In this document: positions 18,046-25,707 of the stretch, piece after piece | Numbering within the stretch: position 1 is the first letter of the stretch | How the letters are laid out: every line of letters starts with the position of its first letter | Source of the DNA: CADEED01 sp041395625 | GTDB lineage: Bacteria > Pseudomonadota > Gammaproteobacteria > Steroidobacterales > Steroidobacteraceae | Direction of reading: 5' to 3' | DNA: 64,000 nucleotides | Assembly: GCA_041395625.1 (NCBI GenBank) | Contig: JAWLAE010000001.1 | Coordinates: 744,001-808,000 of the forward strand | The notes under the pieces: generated by a model | What the model saw: the letters and a program-made list of their open reading frames with translations, nothing else | Told to the model about the DNA's origin: nothing | Database searches by the model: none | Translations under genes and position numbers: made by a program

Positions 18046-19515
18046 TTATGACCGTTGAGACTGCAGAGGCTCGACCCAGAGAGTCAGGCCGTCGACTCGC
18101 ACGATGCGTAGTCGCTGATGTGCTTGGATTGGGCCGGAGGTACGGGCATTCCACAGTTCGCCGCCGTAATAGACTTGACCACTGTCAGTGAAATCCTGGT
18201 ACGCCACCGCCTCACTACCGACCATGCTTTCGGTGCCGCTGACTACCGGACGTCGCATCGAACGCGCGGCGAGCCAGGCGACGCCCGCGACGCCCGCAGC
18301 ACCGCCAGTGGCGATCGCGGCGATCAAGGGCCAGGCGATGCCGAGACCCGGCACATCGGTGTCGAGCAGAATGATCGAGCCGACGACGAACGCGATGACG
18401 CCACCCAGGCCGAGCGCGCCAAAGCTTGGCACGAAGAACTCCGCGATGATCATCCCGGCGCCGAGTCCCATCAGTGCGAGCCCCGCCCAGTTAACATCCA
18501 GAATCTGGAAGGCGTACAACGCCAGGATCAGTGCGATCGCACCCACGACCCCGGGTACGAGTGCTCCCGGGTTGTAGCCTTCGAGTAACAGGCCGTACAG
18601 CCCGATCAGCAGCAAACCGTAGGCAATGGTGGGATTGGTCAGGACTGACAACACCCGCGTCCGCCAGTCTGGTGAGACGCGTTCGATGGTGAGATTGCGG
18701 CTAGCCAGCGTGACCGATTGATTGAGGACGCTGACTTCGCGACCGTGGATCTGCGCCAGCAGGTCAGGCAGATCGCTGGCGACGATGTCGATGACATTCT
18801 GGTCGAGCGCGGCCTGTGACGACAGGCTGGCGGCGCGTCGCACGGTTTCTTCCGCCCAGTCGGCATTGCGGCCCCGCAGCTCCGCCAGGCCGCGCAGATA
18901 GGCCACGGCGTCGTTGACCGTCTTGCGTTCCATCGCCGTGCCGGGCTCGGGCGCAGGTGTTGGCCGATCTTCTGCGGTCGGCGAACTGTTAGTGGGCGTG
19001 TCGCCCATCGGCGGTTTGGCCGTTGGAGCGGGAGTGGGAGTGGGCGTCGCCGGCGGTTGCCCGCCGATGGCGACGGGCGTGGACGCACCGACGTTGGTAG
19101 CCGGTGCCATCGCAGCGATGTGACTGGCATACAGAATATAGGTGCCGGCGCTCGCCGCGCGTGCCCCGGAAGGCGCGACATACGTGGCGACAGGGACCGG
19201 CGAGGCGAGGATCGCGCTGATGATGTCGCGCATCGATGAATCGAGGCCACCCGGCGTGTCGAGCTGCAGCACGACGAGCGCGGCGCCGTCGCGCGCAGCC
19301 TTTTCGAGACCGCGCTCTACGTAGTGACTCGTGGCAGGCCCGATCGGTCCTTGCAATTCGACAACTACCGCTGCACCGCTGGCAGCTCCTGTTGAGGCAG
19401 CGGCAACAGGTGCAGGCTCAGTTGCGGGGGCCGACAGCACGCGCTGCGCCAGCACCAGCAGCAGCGCTGCAGCAACAAGCGCGCCGGCGGCCTTCAGTCG
19501 GGTGAGCGCGATCAT
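18046..19515 (-). CDS. Long-form NfeD: membrane-bound ClpP-like serine protease
   Basis: This 489-residue protein has an N-terminal signal/anchor, a ClpP-fold protease domain (about 50-280) with Ser in SGARAASAGTY and a Lys in the KTVNDAVAYL segment as likely Ser-Lys dyad, then four or so transmembrane helices (about 300-410) and a C-terminal OB-fold NfeD domain. A Pro/Thr/Ala-rich insert (about 155-195) interrupts the protease domain, and such inserts occur in this family. It belongs with the slipin just downstream; the pair is thought to act in membrane quality control. Confidence 0.88.
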   Translation of the reverse strand: MIALTRLKAAGALVAAALLLVLAQRVLSAPATEPAPVAAASTGAASGAAVVVELQGPIGPATSHYVERGLEKAARDGAALVVLQLDTPGGLDSSMRDIISAILASPVPVATYVAPSGARAASAGTYILYASHIAAMAPATNVGASTPVAIGGQPPATPTPTPAPTAKPPMGDTPTNSSPTAEDRPTPAPEPGTAMERKTVNDAVAYLRGLAELRGRNADWAEETVRRAASLSSQAALDQNVIDIVASDLPDLLAQIHGREVSVLNQSVTLASRNLTIERVSPDWRTRVLSVLTNPTIAYGLLLIGLYGLLLEGYNPGALVPGVVGAIALILALYAFQILDVNWAGLALMGLGAGMIIAEFFVPSFGALGLGGVIAFVVGSIILLDTDVPGLGIAWPLIAAIATGGAAGVAGVAWLAARSMRRPVVSGTESMVGSEAVAYQDFTDSGQVYYGGELWNARTSGPIQAHQRLRIVRVDGLTLWVEPLQSQRS

Positions 19516-19524
19516 GCAATCAAG

Positions 19525-19806
19525 CTACTCTGCAAGTGCCGCGCAGGCAACCTCTGCGCGCGCCTGGCCCCCTCCACGCTGAACTGGACAGGCGCTCCTG
19601 GCTCGATAGGCGGCGGTGGCCCCTTCGGGACTCATGCCAAGCACCATTAGCATGGGCGCCAACGCCGGCGCGAGCAGCGCCCACTTGGCGCTGGCTGAGC
19701 CGACGAACAGGTTCAGGAAGCCGGCAAACAGAACTACCAACCCGCATACGAACGGTAGGGGAAAGCGGGGAAGCCATGGCGTCGACTGACGGCATTTGCC
19801 GATCAC
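19525..19806 (-). pseudogene. Remnant of an AbgT-family p-aminobenzoyl-glutamate transporter gene
   Basis: In the minus strand, bases 19770 to 19603 read as about 56 residues. These include FAGFLNLFVGSASAKWALLAP and a following membrane segment up to GATAAYR, which matches the late part of AbgT-family transporters, where SASAKW and AAYR are conserved. Full members have about 500 residues. Upstream of this stretch there is no matching frame, and downstream the reading runs into unrelated GC-rich sequence ending at a stop within 25 codons, so both ends are lost. It fills most of the 351-base gap between the NfeD gene and the secreted amidohydrolase gene. Relationship is by recall of the family, not by alignment. 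Confidence 0.6.
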
Positions 19807-19866
19807 GTACCGGGCGCCTATGCTCGCAACTCATCAGTTGTACAGAACGAATGCAAAGGATCTTTC

Positions 19867-21168
19867 ATGCGCACAGTTGCTCTGTCTTTCGCGATCGCCC
19901 TGGTTGGCATGGTGGGCGTGGTCGGGCCGGTCGAGGCTCAGGTCACCGTTGTTCAGGCAGACCGGGTGCTCGCCGAACCTGGCAAGGCGCCTCGCGGGCC
20001 GACGTCGATCATCGTGGAGAATGGCCGTATCACCGCATTGCTCGACGGTCGTCAAGCCGGTCCGAGCGGCGCGACGGTCATCGATCTGGGTAACAAGTTC
20101 GTGCTTCCCGGCCTTATCGACAGCCATGTGCACCTCGACAGCGATGCGGGCGGGCAGGCGGCGCTGATCGAGCGTGTGACCTCGAGTCCCGGTCTGGATG
20201 CGCTGCGGGCGCAGTGGAATGGCATGAAGACGCTGCGCGCCGGGTTTACGACAGTGAGGAATCTCGGAGATGGCAGTGGCGCGACGCTCGCGCTGCGCGA
20301 TGCGATCGCGGCGGGTTGGGTGCAGGGTCCGCGCATCATCGATGCGGGCCGCTCGATTTCGGTGACCTCCGGTCATATGGACGGTACCTTGAGTGTGGCT
20401 GAAGACCTGCAGAGCGCAATCTCGCAGGACAATCTCTGCAACAGTGTCGAGCAATGTCGGGAAGCAGTGCGCCGGCAGATCCGCCGTGGCGTCGACGTGA
20501 TCAAGATCGCGACGACCGGCGGGGTAAATAGCCGCATCGGCGTGGGCATAGGCGTGCAGATGTTCAGCGACGAGGCCAAGGCGGCCGTCGAGACAGCGCA
20601 TCTGCATGGCAAGAAGATCGCGGTGCACGCGCATGGCACCGAGGGCATCAACCTCGCGCTGGCCGCCGGTGCGGACTCGATTGAGCACGGCACTGTGCCC
20701 AACGAGGAGACTTTCAAACTATTTCGTCAGTATGGCGCCTACTACGTGCCGACTTTGAGCACCATCAACGGCTATCGCGAGCGACTGGCCAAGGATCCGA
20801 ACGCCTATCCGCCCGCGGTGCTGGAGAAAGTGAAATGGCGCCTAGAGATCACCGGCAAAGCACTCGAGCGTGCCGTGCCGGCGGGCGTCAAGATTGCATT
20901 TGGCACGGACGCGGGCGTGTCCAAGCATGGTCGCAATGCCGATGAGTTCGAGTTGATGGTGCAGCATGGCATGACGCCGGCGACCGCGATCGTCGCGGCT
21001 ACCGTCAACGCTGCCGATCTACTCGGGCTGCAAGACGAAGTCGGTGCGCTGCGGCCGGGTATGGCCGCTGACCTCATCGCTGTCGATCAGGATCCCTTGG
21101 CCGACGTGCGCGCACTGAAGTCGGTCGCCTTCGTGATGAAGGGTGGTGAGGTGATCAAGCGCGACTGA
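19867..21168 (+). CDS. Secreted metal-dependent amidohydrolase (imidazolonepropionase-like)
   Basis: This 433-residue protein has a Sec signal peptide cleaved near VEAQ and an amidohydrolase barrel. Metal ligands visible are H87-V-H89 in DSHVHLD, a probable carboxylated Lys in VIKIATTGG, HAHG, IEHG and GTDAG. The C-terminal ADLIAVDQDPL stretch is the usual small beta domain. Relatives include Xaa-Pro/Xaa-Arg dipeptidases and other secreted hydrolases of the imidazolonepropionase group, so a periplasmic dipeptide or cyclic amide substrate is likely. Its stop codon directly abuts the stop of the gene on the opposite strand. Confidence 0.85.
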   Translation: MRTVALSFAIALVGMVGVVGPVEAQVTVVQADRVLAEPGKAPRGPTSIIVENGRITALLDGRQAGPSGATVIDLGNKFVLPGLIDSHVHLDSDAGGQAALIERVTSSPGLDALRAQWNGMKTLRAGFTTVRNLGDGSGATLALRDAIAAGWVQGPRIIDAGRSISVTSGHMDGTLSVAEDLQSAISQDNLCNSVEQCREAVRRQIRRGVDVIKIATTGGVNSRIGVGIGVQMFSDEAKAAVETAHLHGKKIAVHAHGTEGINLALAAGADSIEHGTVPNEETFKLFRQYGAYYVPTLSTINGYRERLAKDPNAYPPAVLEKVKWRLEITGKALERAVPAGVKIAFGTDAGVSKHGRNADEFELMVQHGMTPATAIVAATVNAADLLGLQDEVGALRPGMAADLIAVDQDPLADVRALKSVAFVMKGGEVIKRD

Positions 21169-22068
21169 CTACGACGCGCTCTTTTCCTTCTTCGCCTGCT
21201 CGCGCAGGTACTCGGTATCCTCGAACAGGAACTCGGTCCAATTTTCAGTATCGAGGATCTCCGGCACGAAGCGTTTGACGCCCGCCATCACCGCCGGGGG
21301 CAGCGCGTCGAGGCTGGCGATCTTGGTGCCGAAGCCGCGTGCCACGGTGCCGCCTGGTCGGTCGCCCATGGCCATCCAGGGCGCCCACTTGTTCTTGTTC
21401 TGCAGTTGCAGATGCGTGGGCGCCGAAGTCACAGCCGGATTGACGATATCAGCCAGCCGGGCTGAGAAAGTGCTGAAGGAATTCACATAGTTAGTGCTGC
21501 CCGGATGCACGCGATCGGGGGTGCTCTCGATCGATTGCGTTGCAAGGAACACGCGATCGCCGATCACTTCGATGGGTAGCGGGTTCGGGTTGTAGCCCAT
21601 CGCGATCACCCCGTCGACGGTGTACATGCGCGGCACCGGGCCCAGACGGAAATGATGAATGTTCGAGCGCTCGCCCGTGACCGGGTTGTCGAAATACTCG
21701 AGCGGCTCCTGGCTGTCGATCTTGGTGTAGAACCCCACCTCGTATTTGCGCATCTCGTGCTGGTTGTCCTCGAGCGCTTGCCAATAGTCGACCAGCACGT
21801 TGTTCATCGTGAAGAACGGCACGAAATTGCCCTGACCCAGATCGCCGTAGATGTTGAGGCGCATGAAGGAATAGACCGGCTCGTTGCCAACGCTGCCCAC
21901 CATCTTCACGTGCGCTCGTAGTGCCGTGAGTGGATCGCTGAAATCCGGCGTGCCGGGCGCGGCGGGTGTGGCTGCGCGCGTGGCCCCGGCCAGCAGCCCC
22001 ATGCCGGTGATGCCAGCGGCACCAGCGGCGGCGGCGGTCAGGGCGGTGCGTCGCGAGATCTTTTGCAT
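21169..22068 (-). CDS. Tat-exported DUF1838 family protein
   Basis: This 299-residue protein begins MQKISRRTALTAAAAG, a twin-arginine signal, with cleavage near TRAA. The body matches the DUF1838 family by eye (YSFMRLNIYGDLG, NPVTGE..NIHHF, WAPWMAMGDRPG). The family has no assigned reaction, and members are often near hydrolases in soil and marine proteobacteria. The ATG at 22068 has GGAG upstream; a longer frame to 22194 is not supported. Export by Tat implies folding, possibly with a cofactor, in the cytosol. It is convergent with the amidohydrolase gene with zero spacing. Confidence 0.8.
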   Translation of the reverse strand: MQKISRRTALTAAAAGAAGITGMGLLAGATRAATPAAPGTPDFSDPLTALRAHVKMVGSVGNEPVYSFMRLNIYGDLGQGNFVPFFTMNNVLVDYWQALEDNQHEMRKYEVGFYTKIDSQEPLEYFDNPVTGERSNIHHFRLGPVPRMYTVDGVIAMGYNPNPLPIEVIGDRVFLATQSIESTPDRVHPGSTNYVNSFSTFSARLADIVNPAVTSAPTHLQLQNKNKWAPWMAMGDRPGGTVARGFGTKIASLDALPPAVMAGVKRFVPEILDTENWTEFLFEDTEYLREQAKKEKSAS

Positions 22069-22142
22069 CGTGGGCTCCAAATCGATCGAGTCAATGCCGA
22101 ATTCTGACACAGTCAGTGCTCTGGCTGGCATGTGGCAACCCG

Positions 22143-22174
22143 AAAAAAGAAAGCCCCAGCATTTGCTGGGGCTT
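22143..22174 (-). terminator. Rho-independent terminator of the TonB receptor gene
   Basis: A perfect 10-bp stem (AAGCCCCAGC at 22151-22160 with its complement at 22165-22174) and a 4-base loop are followed, in the minus direction, by a T-rich run (22150-22143). It lies 36 bases after the stop of the TonB receptor gene and ahead of the DUF1838 gene, so it separates the alginate island from the DUF1838/amidohydrolase genes. Confidence 0.9.
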
Positions 22175-22209
22175 GTAGCCACATAAGAGCTCATCAGGGA
22201 TGGCGCATG

Positions 22210-25188
22210 CTAAAAGCGGTAGCTGGCCCCAAATGTGATTCGCCTATCGGTAATTCCCTGGAAACACAGTAGCGCGCCTTCATTGACGCAAGACGTGGGC
22301 GCGTCCTCCGACGTTAGATTGATCGCTTCCAGCCCAACGTTGAAATGATCATTGACGTCATAACTTACGCTGGCATTGATCTGTCCCCGGGCTTCCTGAA
22401 CGTGATCGAAGCCGAAGAGGGCCGCACCAGAACTGGCGTAGTCGGTAGTTCTATAGGCGTCGCGCCAGGTATATCGCACGCGCGACGAAATACCGTACTT
22501 TTCGTAGTACAGCGTAATGTTGTAGGCGTTCTCCGAGAGGTCGGGGAGCGTAGCGCGCAAACTCGCATCCGGAAATCCGAGCGACGTGAAGATCTGATCG
22601 GCACGCGCTGAAGGAAACTGGAAGGTCTCACCACCGGAGAATTTCTGGCGTGTGTAGTTGGCAAGCAGACCGAACCCCGATGCCCAGCCGAGCTTATCCT
22701 CGAAACGTGCGAGATCATATTGAAAGGCAATCTCGATACCCTTTTGAGTGGTGTCCCCAGCGCCGTTTATTATGGTCGCTGCAGGAACGCACATCCCCAG
22801 CGTGCCGACTTGCGACGGCGGCGCGAGCGTATTGCGGACTGCAACGGGGTTGTAAATGCCGCCACCTTCGCAAGGCTCCGTCAGATCGCGATAGCCATTG
22901 GCATCGACTGGCGCGTCGTCTACTTGAGCAACATGCAGATCCGTGCGGGTCTTGTGGAAGATGCCGACACTCAACACACTCCCAGGGGAAAAATACCACT
23001 CGGCCGAGAGGTCGAATGAGGTTACTTCCTCCGGCTTCAGTCTTGGATTACCGACGGCGACCGATGCGTTTTCGCTGCTGGTGAATGCCACTGAGGTCGA
23101 CAGATCGTCGAAGTCAGGGCGACGGATGTCTTTGCCCCAAGCTGCGCGGACGACCAAATCGTCCCTTACTTCGGCGACGACGTTCAATCTAGGCAGCAGG
23201 AAGTCGTAATTGGCCGACTCGACTCTCGGTGTGACGACGTTGGCACCGTTCACGGTGGTAATGGTATTGCCGAGTGAATTGACGTCGGTTTCCAGATAGC
23301 GGACACCGAAGTTGCCGCGGAAGATGCCGACCTCGAAATTGGCCTGTGCATAGAGCGCATGGGTCTTTTCAGTAATGTCGAAGAACGAGGCCGCTGTCGA
23401 GGTTGGCGTGCCGATCAGAGCCTGCGTTCTGCCATTTGCCAGATTGTTGGCCGTGATCGCACCGTTTAGTGTGTCCACCATGCCCTGCACGTTGGAGAAC
23501 GCGAGACTTGGATCGAGCAGCAGGAAATCGCGCACATAAAGCGCTCGACCATCCCCCTCATTGTAGTTGTCCGGGCCTACGGAAAGGACATCCGCGAACA
23601 AGTTCCCGGTTGGCGCATCTGCCCGGCTACCGATCGAGAAGTTCGTGCCAACGACGTCGCTCAGGCTCGAACTCTCGTTATAGCGATACCCGAACTCCAA
23701 CGACTTCATACCCGACCACTCGAGATCGTAGGCCAGGTCAGCGCGAAATGCGTCCTCACTGTTTTCGGCTCGATCCGCGCTTTGGTTGAATTGCGCCAGT
23801 ACATAGTTGGCGGGATTGAGCAGCATTTGGGTGGTAGGTGTCGTAGCCAGCCCTTGTGCGATGCCAAAGGCCAGGGCGCCGCCGGTCAGATCGAATTGAA
23901 CCGGGACGCCATTGTCGATTCTCGTCGTAATGGCCGAATTCGGGTTTATGAAATTCAGTGTCGAGGTAATGCCAGGACTGGAAGTATCCGATGATGAGGT
24001 CGAGAACTCGGCCCTCGCGGACAACCTGTCGCGTTGCCATTCGCCTCCCAATCTGAATATCTGGCTGTCCGTCACGCGCGAGCCAGTGTCGGTTGAGGTG
24101 CGCATGTTCGGGTCCAAGTTGCCAGTTTGCTGCGGAAACAGGATCCCCTGGGTGGCCGCTTGAATAGTGCCGATATTCTGCGGGCCTGTTGCGCTATCCA
24201 GCGTCCCGAAATCGACCGTTTCGAAGCCCGTGTACGAGGCCGTGCCGATAACGCTGGACGTTCCGGACAACTGCACCCTGTAGCCCTCTTGTCTCCGCTC
24301 CTGTTCATTGACGACCGCATCGAAATAGAACTTCAGCTCATCATTCGGCGCCCACTCAACCGAGCCAGCAATATTCTTCGTTTGGTACTTGAAGTTGTCG
24401 TAGTCCTGGTTGAGAAATTGAATCGGCAGAAAATCGAACGCTATGTTGTCACCAGCGGCAGTGGAATTGATGTTCCGCGTCGTCGATGACAAGGCGTCGC
24501 GATCGGCTCGAGGGCGAAATGCGGTAACGTCCGCCTCTGAGAAACTGCCGCTGATTACGACGCCGATGTCGCCGGCGTCAGTAGACCAATTGTTCCCCAG
24601 GGTGCCCGATACCCGGGGTGTTATGTCGTTATCGGCTGACAGATCACTTTGCTCCCCTTGGACGCGGATTGTCGCTAACGTCTCGCGCAAGGCAAGCGGG
24701 CGAATGGTCTTCAGGTTGATCGTGCCGCCCACCGACCCTTCGATGGTTTTCGCTTCGGATGCTTTTGTCACTTCAACCGCGGCGATAATTGACGCCGACA
24801 CATCGTCAAAATTGATGCCGCTACGTCCAGCGCCAGAACCCACAGTGGACACGCCGTTGATTTCCGTACGGTTGGCGTTCGTACCGCGGATCTGTACACC
24901 AGTGCCGACGCCGGCTTGCCGGGTGATCTGAACGCCGGTGACATTCTCGAGAACTTCGGCGAGGTTCTGATCTGGCAACTTACCTATATCTTCCGCCTGG
25001 ATCACTTCGATCAGGTTGTCGGAGGCCCGCTTTTCCTCGAGCGCGCTTGCCAGTGAGGACCGGATGCCCGTGACAACGACCTCTTGCAAGTCGCCATCCT
25101 GTTCCTGCGCGAAACTCGCAGACATGCACGTCAGCGTTGCTGCGAACAGCGCCAGCGACGCTCTACCTGGACGAATTTGAATGGTCAC
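22210..25188 (-). CDS. TonB-dependent outer-membrane receptor, probable alginate-oligomer importer
   Basis: This 992-residue receptor has a signal peptide cleaved near SFAQ and a plug domain with LQEVVVTGIRSSL (TonB box region), DIGKLPDQNLAEVLENV and VQIRGTNANRTEING. A long 22-strand barrel ends in TFGASYRF, with the terminal Phe expected for Bam-assembled proteins. The layout is that of the Xanthomonas/Caulobacter receptor group (TonB-Xanth-Caul). The start is the GTG at 25188 with GGGGAG upstream, not the ATG at 25209. The gene diverges from the alginate lyase operon and ends at its own terminator. It should move uronate oligomers into the periplasm; the substrate is inferred from context. 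GC content is clearly lower than in flanking genes. Confidence 0.88.
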   Translation of the reverse strand: MTIQIRPGRASLALFAATLTCMSASFAQEQDGDLQEVVVTGIRSSLASALEEKRASDNLIEVIQAEDIGKLPDQNLAEVLENVTGVQITRQAGVGTGVQIRGTNANRTEINGVSTVGSGAGRSGINFDDVSASIIAAVEVTKASEAKTIEGSVGGTINLKTIRPLALRETLATIRVQGEQSDLSADNDITPRVSGTLGNNWSTDAGDIGVVISGSFSEADVTAFRPRADRDALSSTTRNINSTAAGDNIAFDFLPIQFLNQDYDNFKYQTKNIAGSVEWAPNDELKFYFDAVVNEQERRQEGYRVQLSGTSSVIGTASYTGFETVDFGTLDSATGPQNIGTIQAATQGILFPQQTGNLDPNMRTSTDTGSRVTDSQIFRLGGEWQRDRLSARAEFSTSSSDTSSPGITSTLNFINPNSAITTRIDNGVPVQFDLTGGALAFGIAQGLATTPTTQMLLNPANYVLAQFNQSADRAENSEDAFRADLAYDLEWSGMKSLEFGYRYNESSSLSDVVGTNFSIGSRADAPTGNLFADVLSVGPDNYNEGDGRALYVRDFLLLDPSLAFSNVQGMVDTLNGAITANNLANGRTQALIGTPTSTAASFFDITEKTHALYAQANFEVGIFRGNFGVRYLETDVNSLGNTITTVNGANVVTPRVESANYDFLLPRLNVVAEVRDDLVVRAAWGKDIRRPDFDDLSTSVAFTSSENASVAVGNPRLKPEEVTSFDLSAEWYFSPGSVLSVGIFHKTRTDLHVAQVDDAPVDANGYRDLTEPCEGGGIYNPVAVRNTLAPPSQVGTLGMCVPAATIINGAGDTTQKGIEIAFQYDLARFEDKLGWASGFGLLANYTRQKFSGGETFQFPSARADQIFTSLGFPDASLRATLPDLSENAYNITLYYEKYGISSRVRYTWRDAYRTTDYASSGAALFGFDHVQEARGQINASVSYDVNDHFNVGLEAINLTSEDAPTSCVNEGALLCFQGITDRRITFGASYRF

Positions 25189-25707
25189 GATCTGCTCCCC
25201 TAGCGGCATGGACTGTCATTACGAGTCGGTGATGACCGAGTATATGAACCAATCAGGCCAGATGTGTCAACCTTTTTCTATTACAATCAAGATATATTGG
25301 TAGGACAATACTTGCAGTTTTCTCGAGCAGGGCAGCACGGCACATCGCTGCAAATGGAGGCAGTTTGCCGCTGTGATCGCCGAAGCAGCTGCCGGTCAGA
25401 GCTAAAACAGGCGGTTTCCGTTCTAATCCCGTGCTTATGTAAAGCTGTATTGTCAGAGGTTCTGGTTCGGCTACTTGGCCTGCCATGCAGGCTTGCTGTC
25501 TCGCCGAAACGATCGGCAGCAACGTTGCTTGAACGGTTTAAAACAGGATGTGCTGCCTGGCTACCGGGCCAGTATTCCTCTGCAAGCGACGCGTGCCGGT
25601 GGCCGAGTATACCTCTCATCTGAAAAACTGGTATGATTGATTGGCCAATCAAAACTCGCCATTGATACGTACAACGAAACTTGTCAGCAAGTTTGAGGGG
25701 AGACCGA
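25189..25707 (+). promoter_or_regulatory. Divergent control region of the alginate island
   Basis: This 519-base non-coding, AT-richer region separates the TonB receptor (minus) and PL6 lyase (plus) genes. For the receptor, TTGACA (minus strand, 25270-25265) is a good -35, with TCATAT at 17-bp spacing as -10. GATTGGTT lies in the spacer (AACCAATCA at 25247-25255). TATTG-N6-CAATA lies at 25295-25310. On the lyase side a perfect 16-bp palindrome lies at 25637-25652. The middle (about 25320-25620) shows no convincing ORF or RNA signature. Confidence 0.6.
25637..25652. promoter_or_regulatory. Perfect 16-bp palindrome TTGATTGGCCAATCAA, candidate operator
   Basis: The two halves are exact reverse complements. 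The site lies 55 bases before the GTG of the PL6 lyase gene and overlaps a possible -35 (TTGATT). The GATTGG half also occurs in the receptor promoter spacer and before the GntR-family regulator gene, so it may be the operator of that regulator. Binding is inference. Confidence 0.5.
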
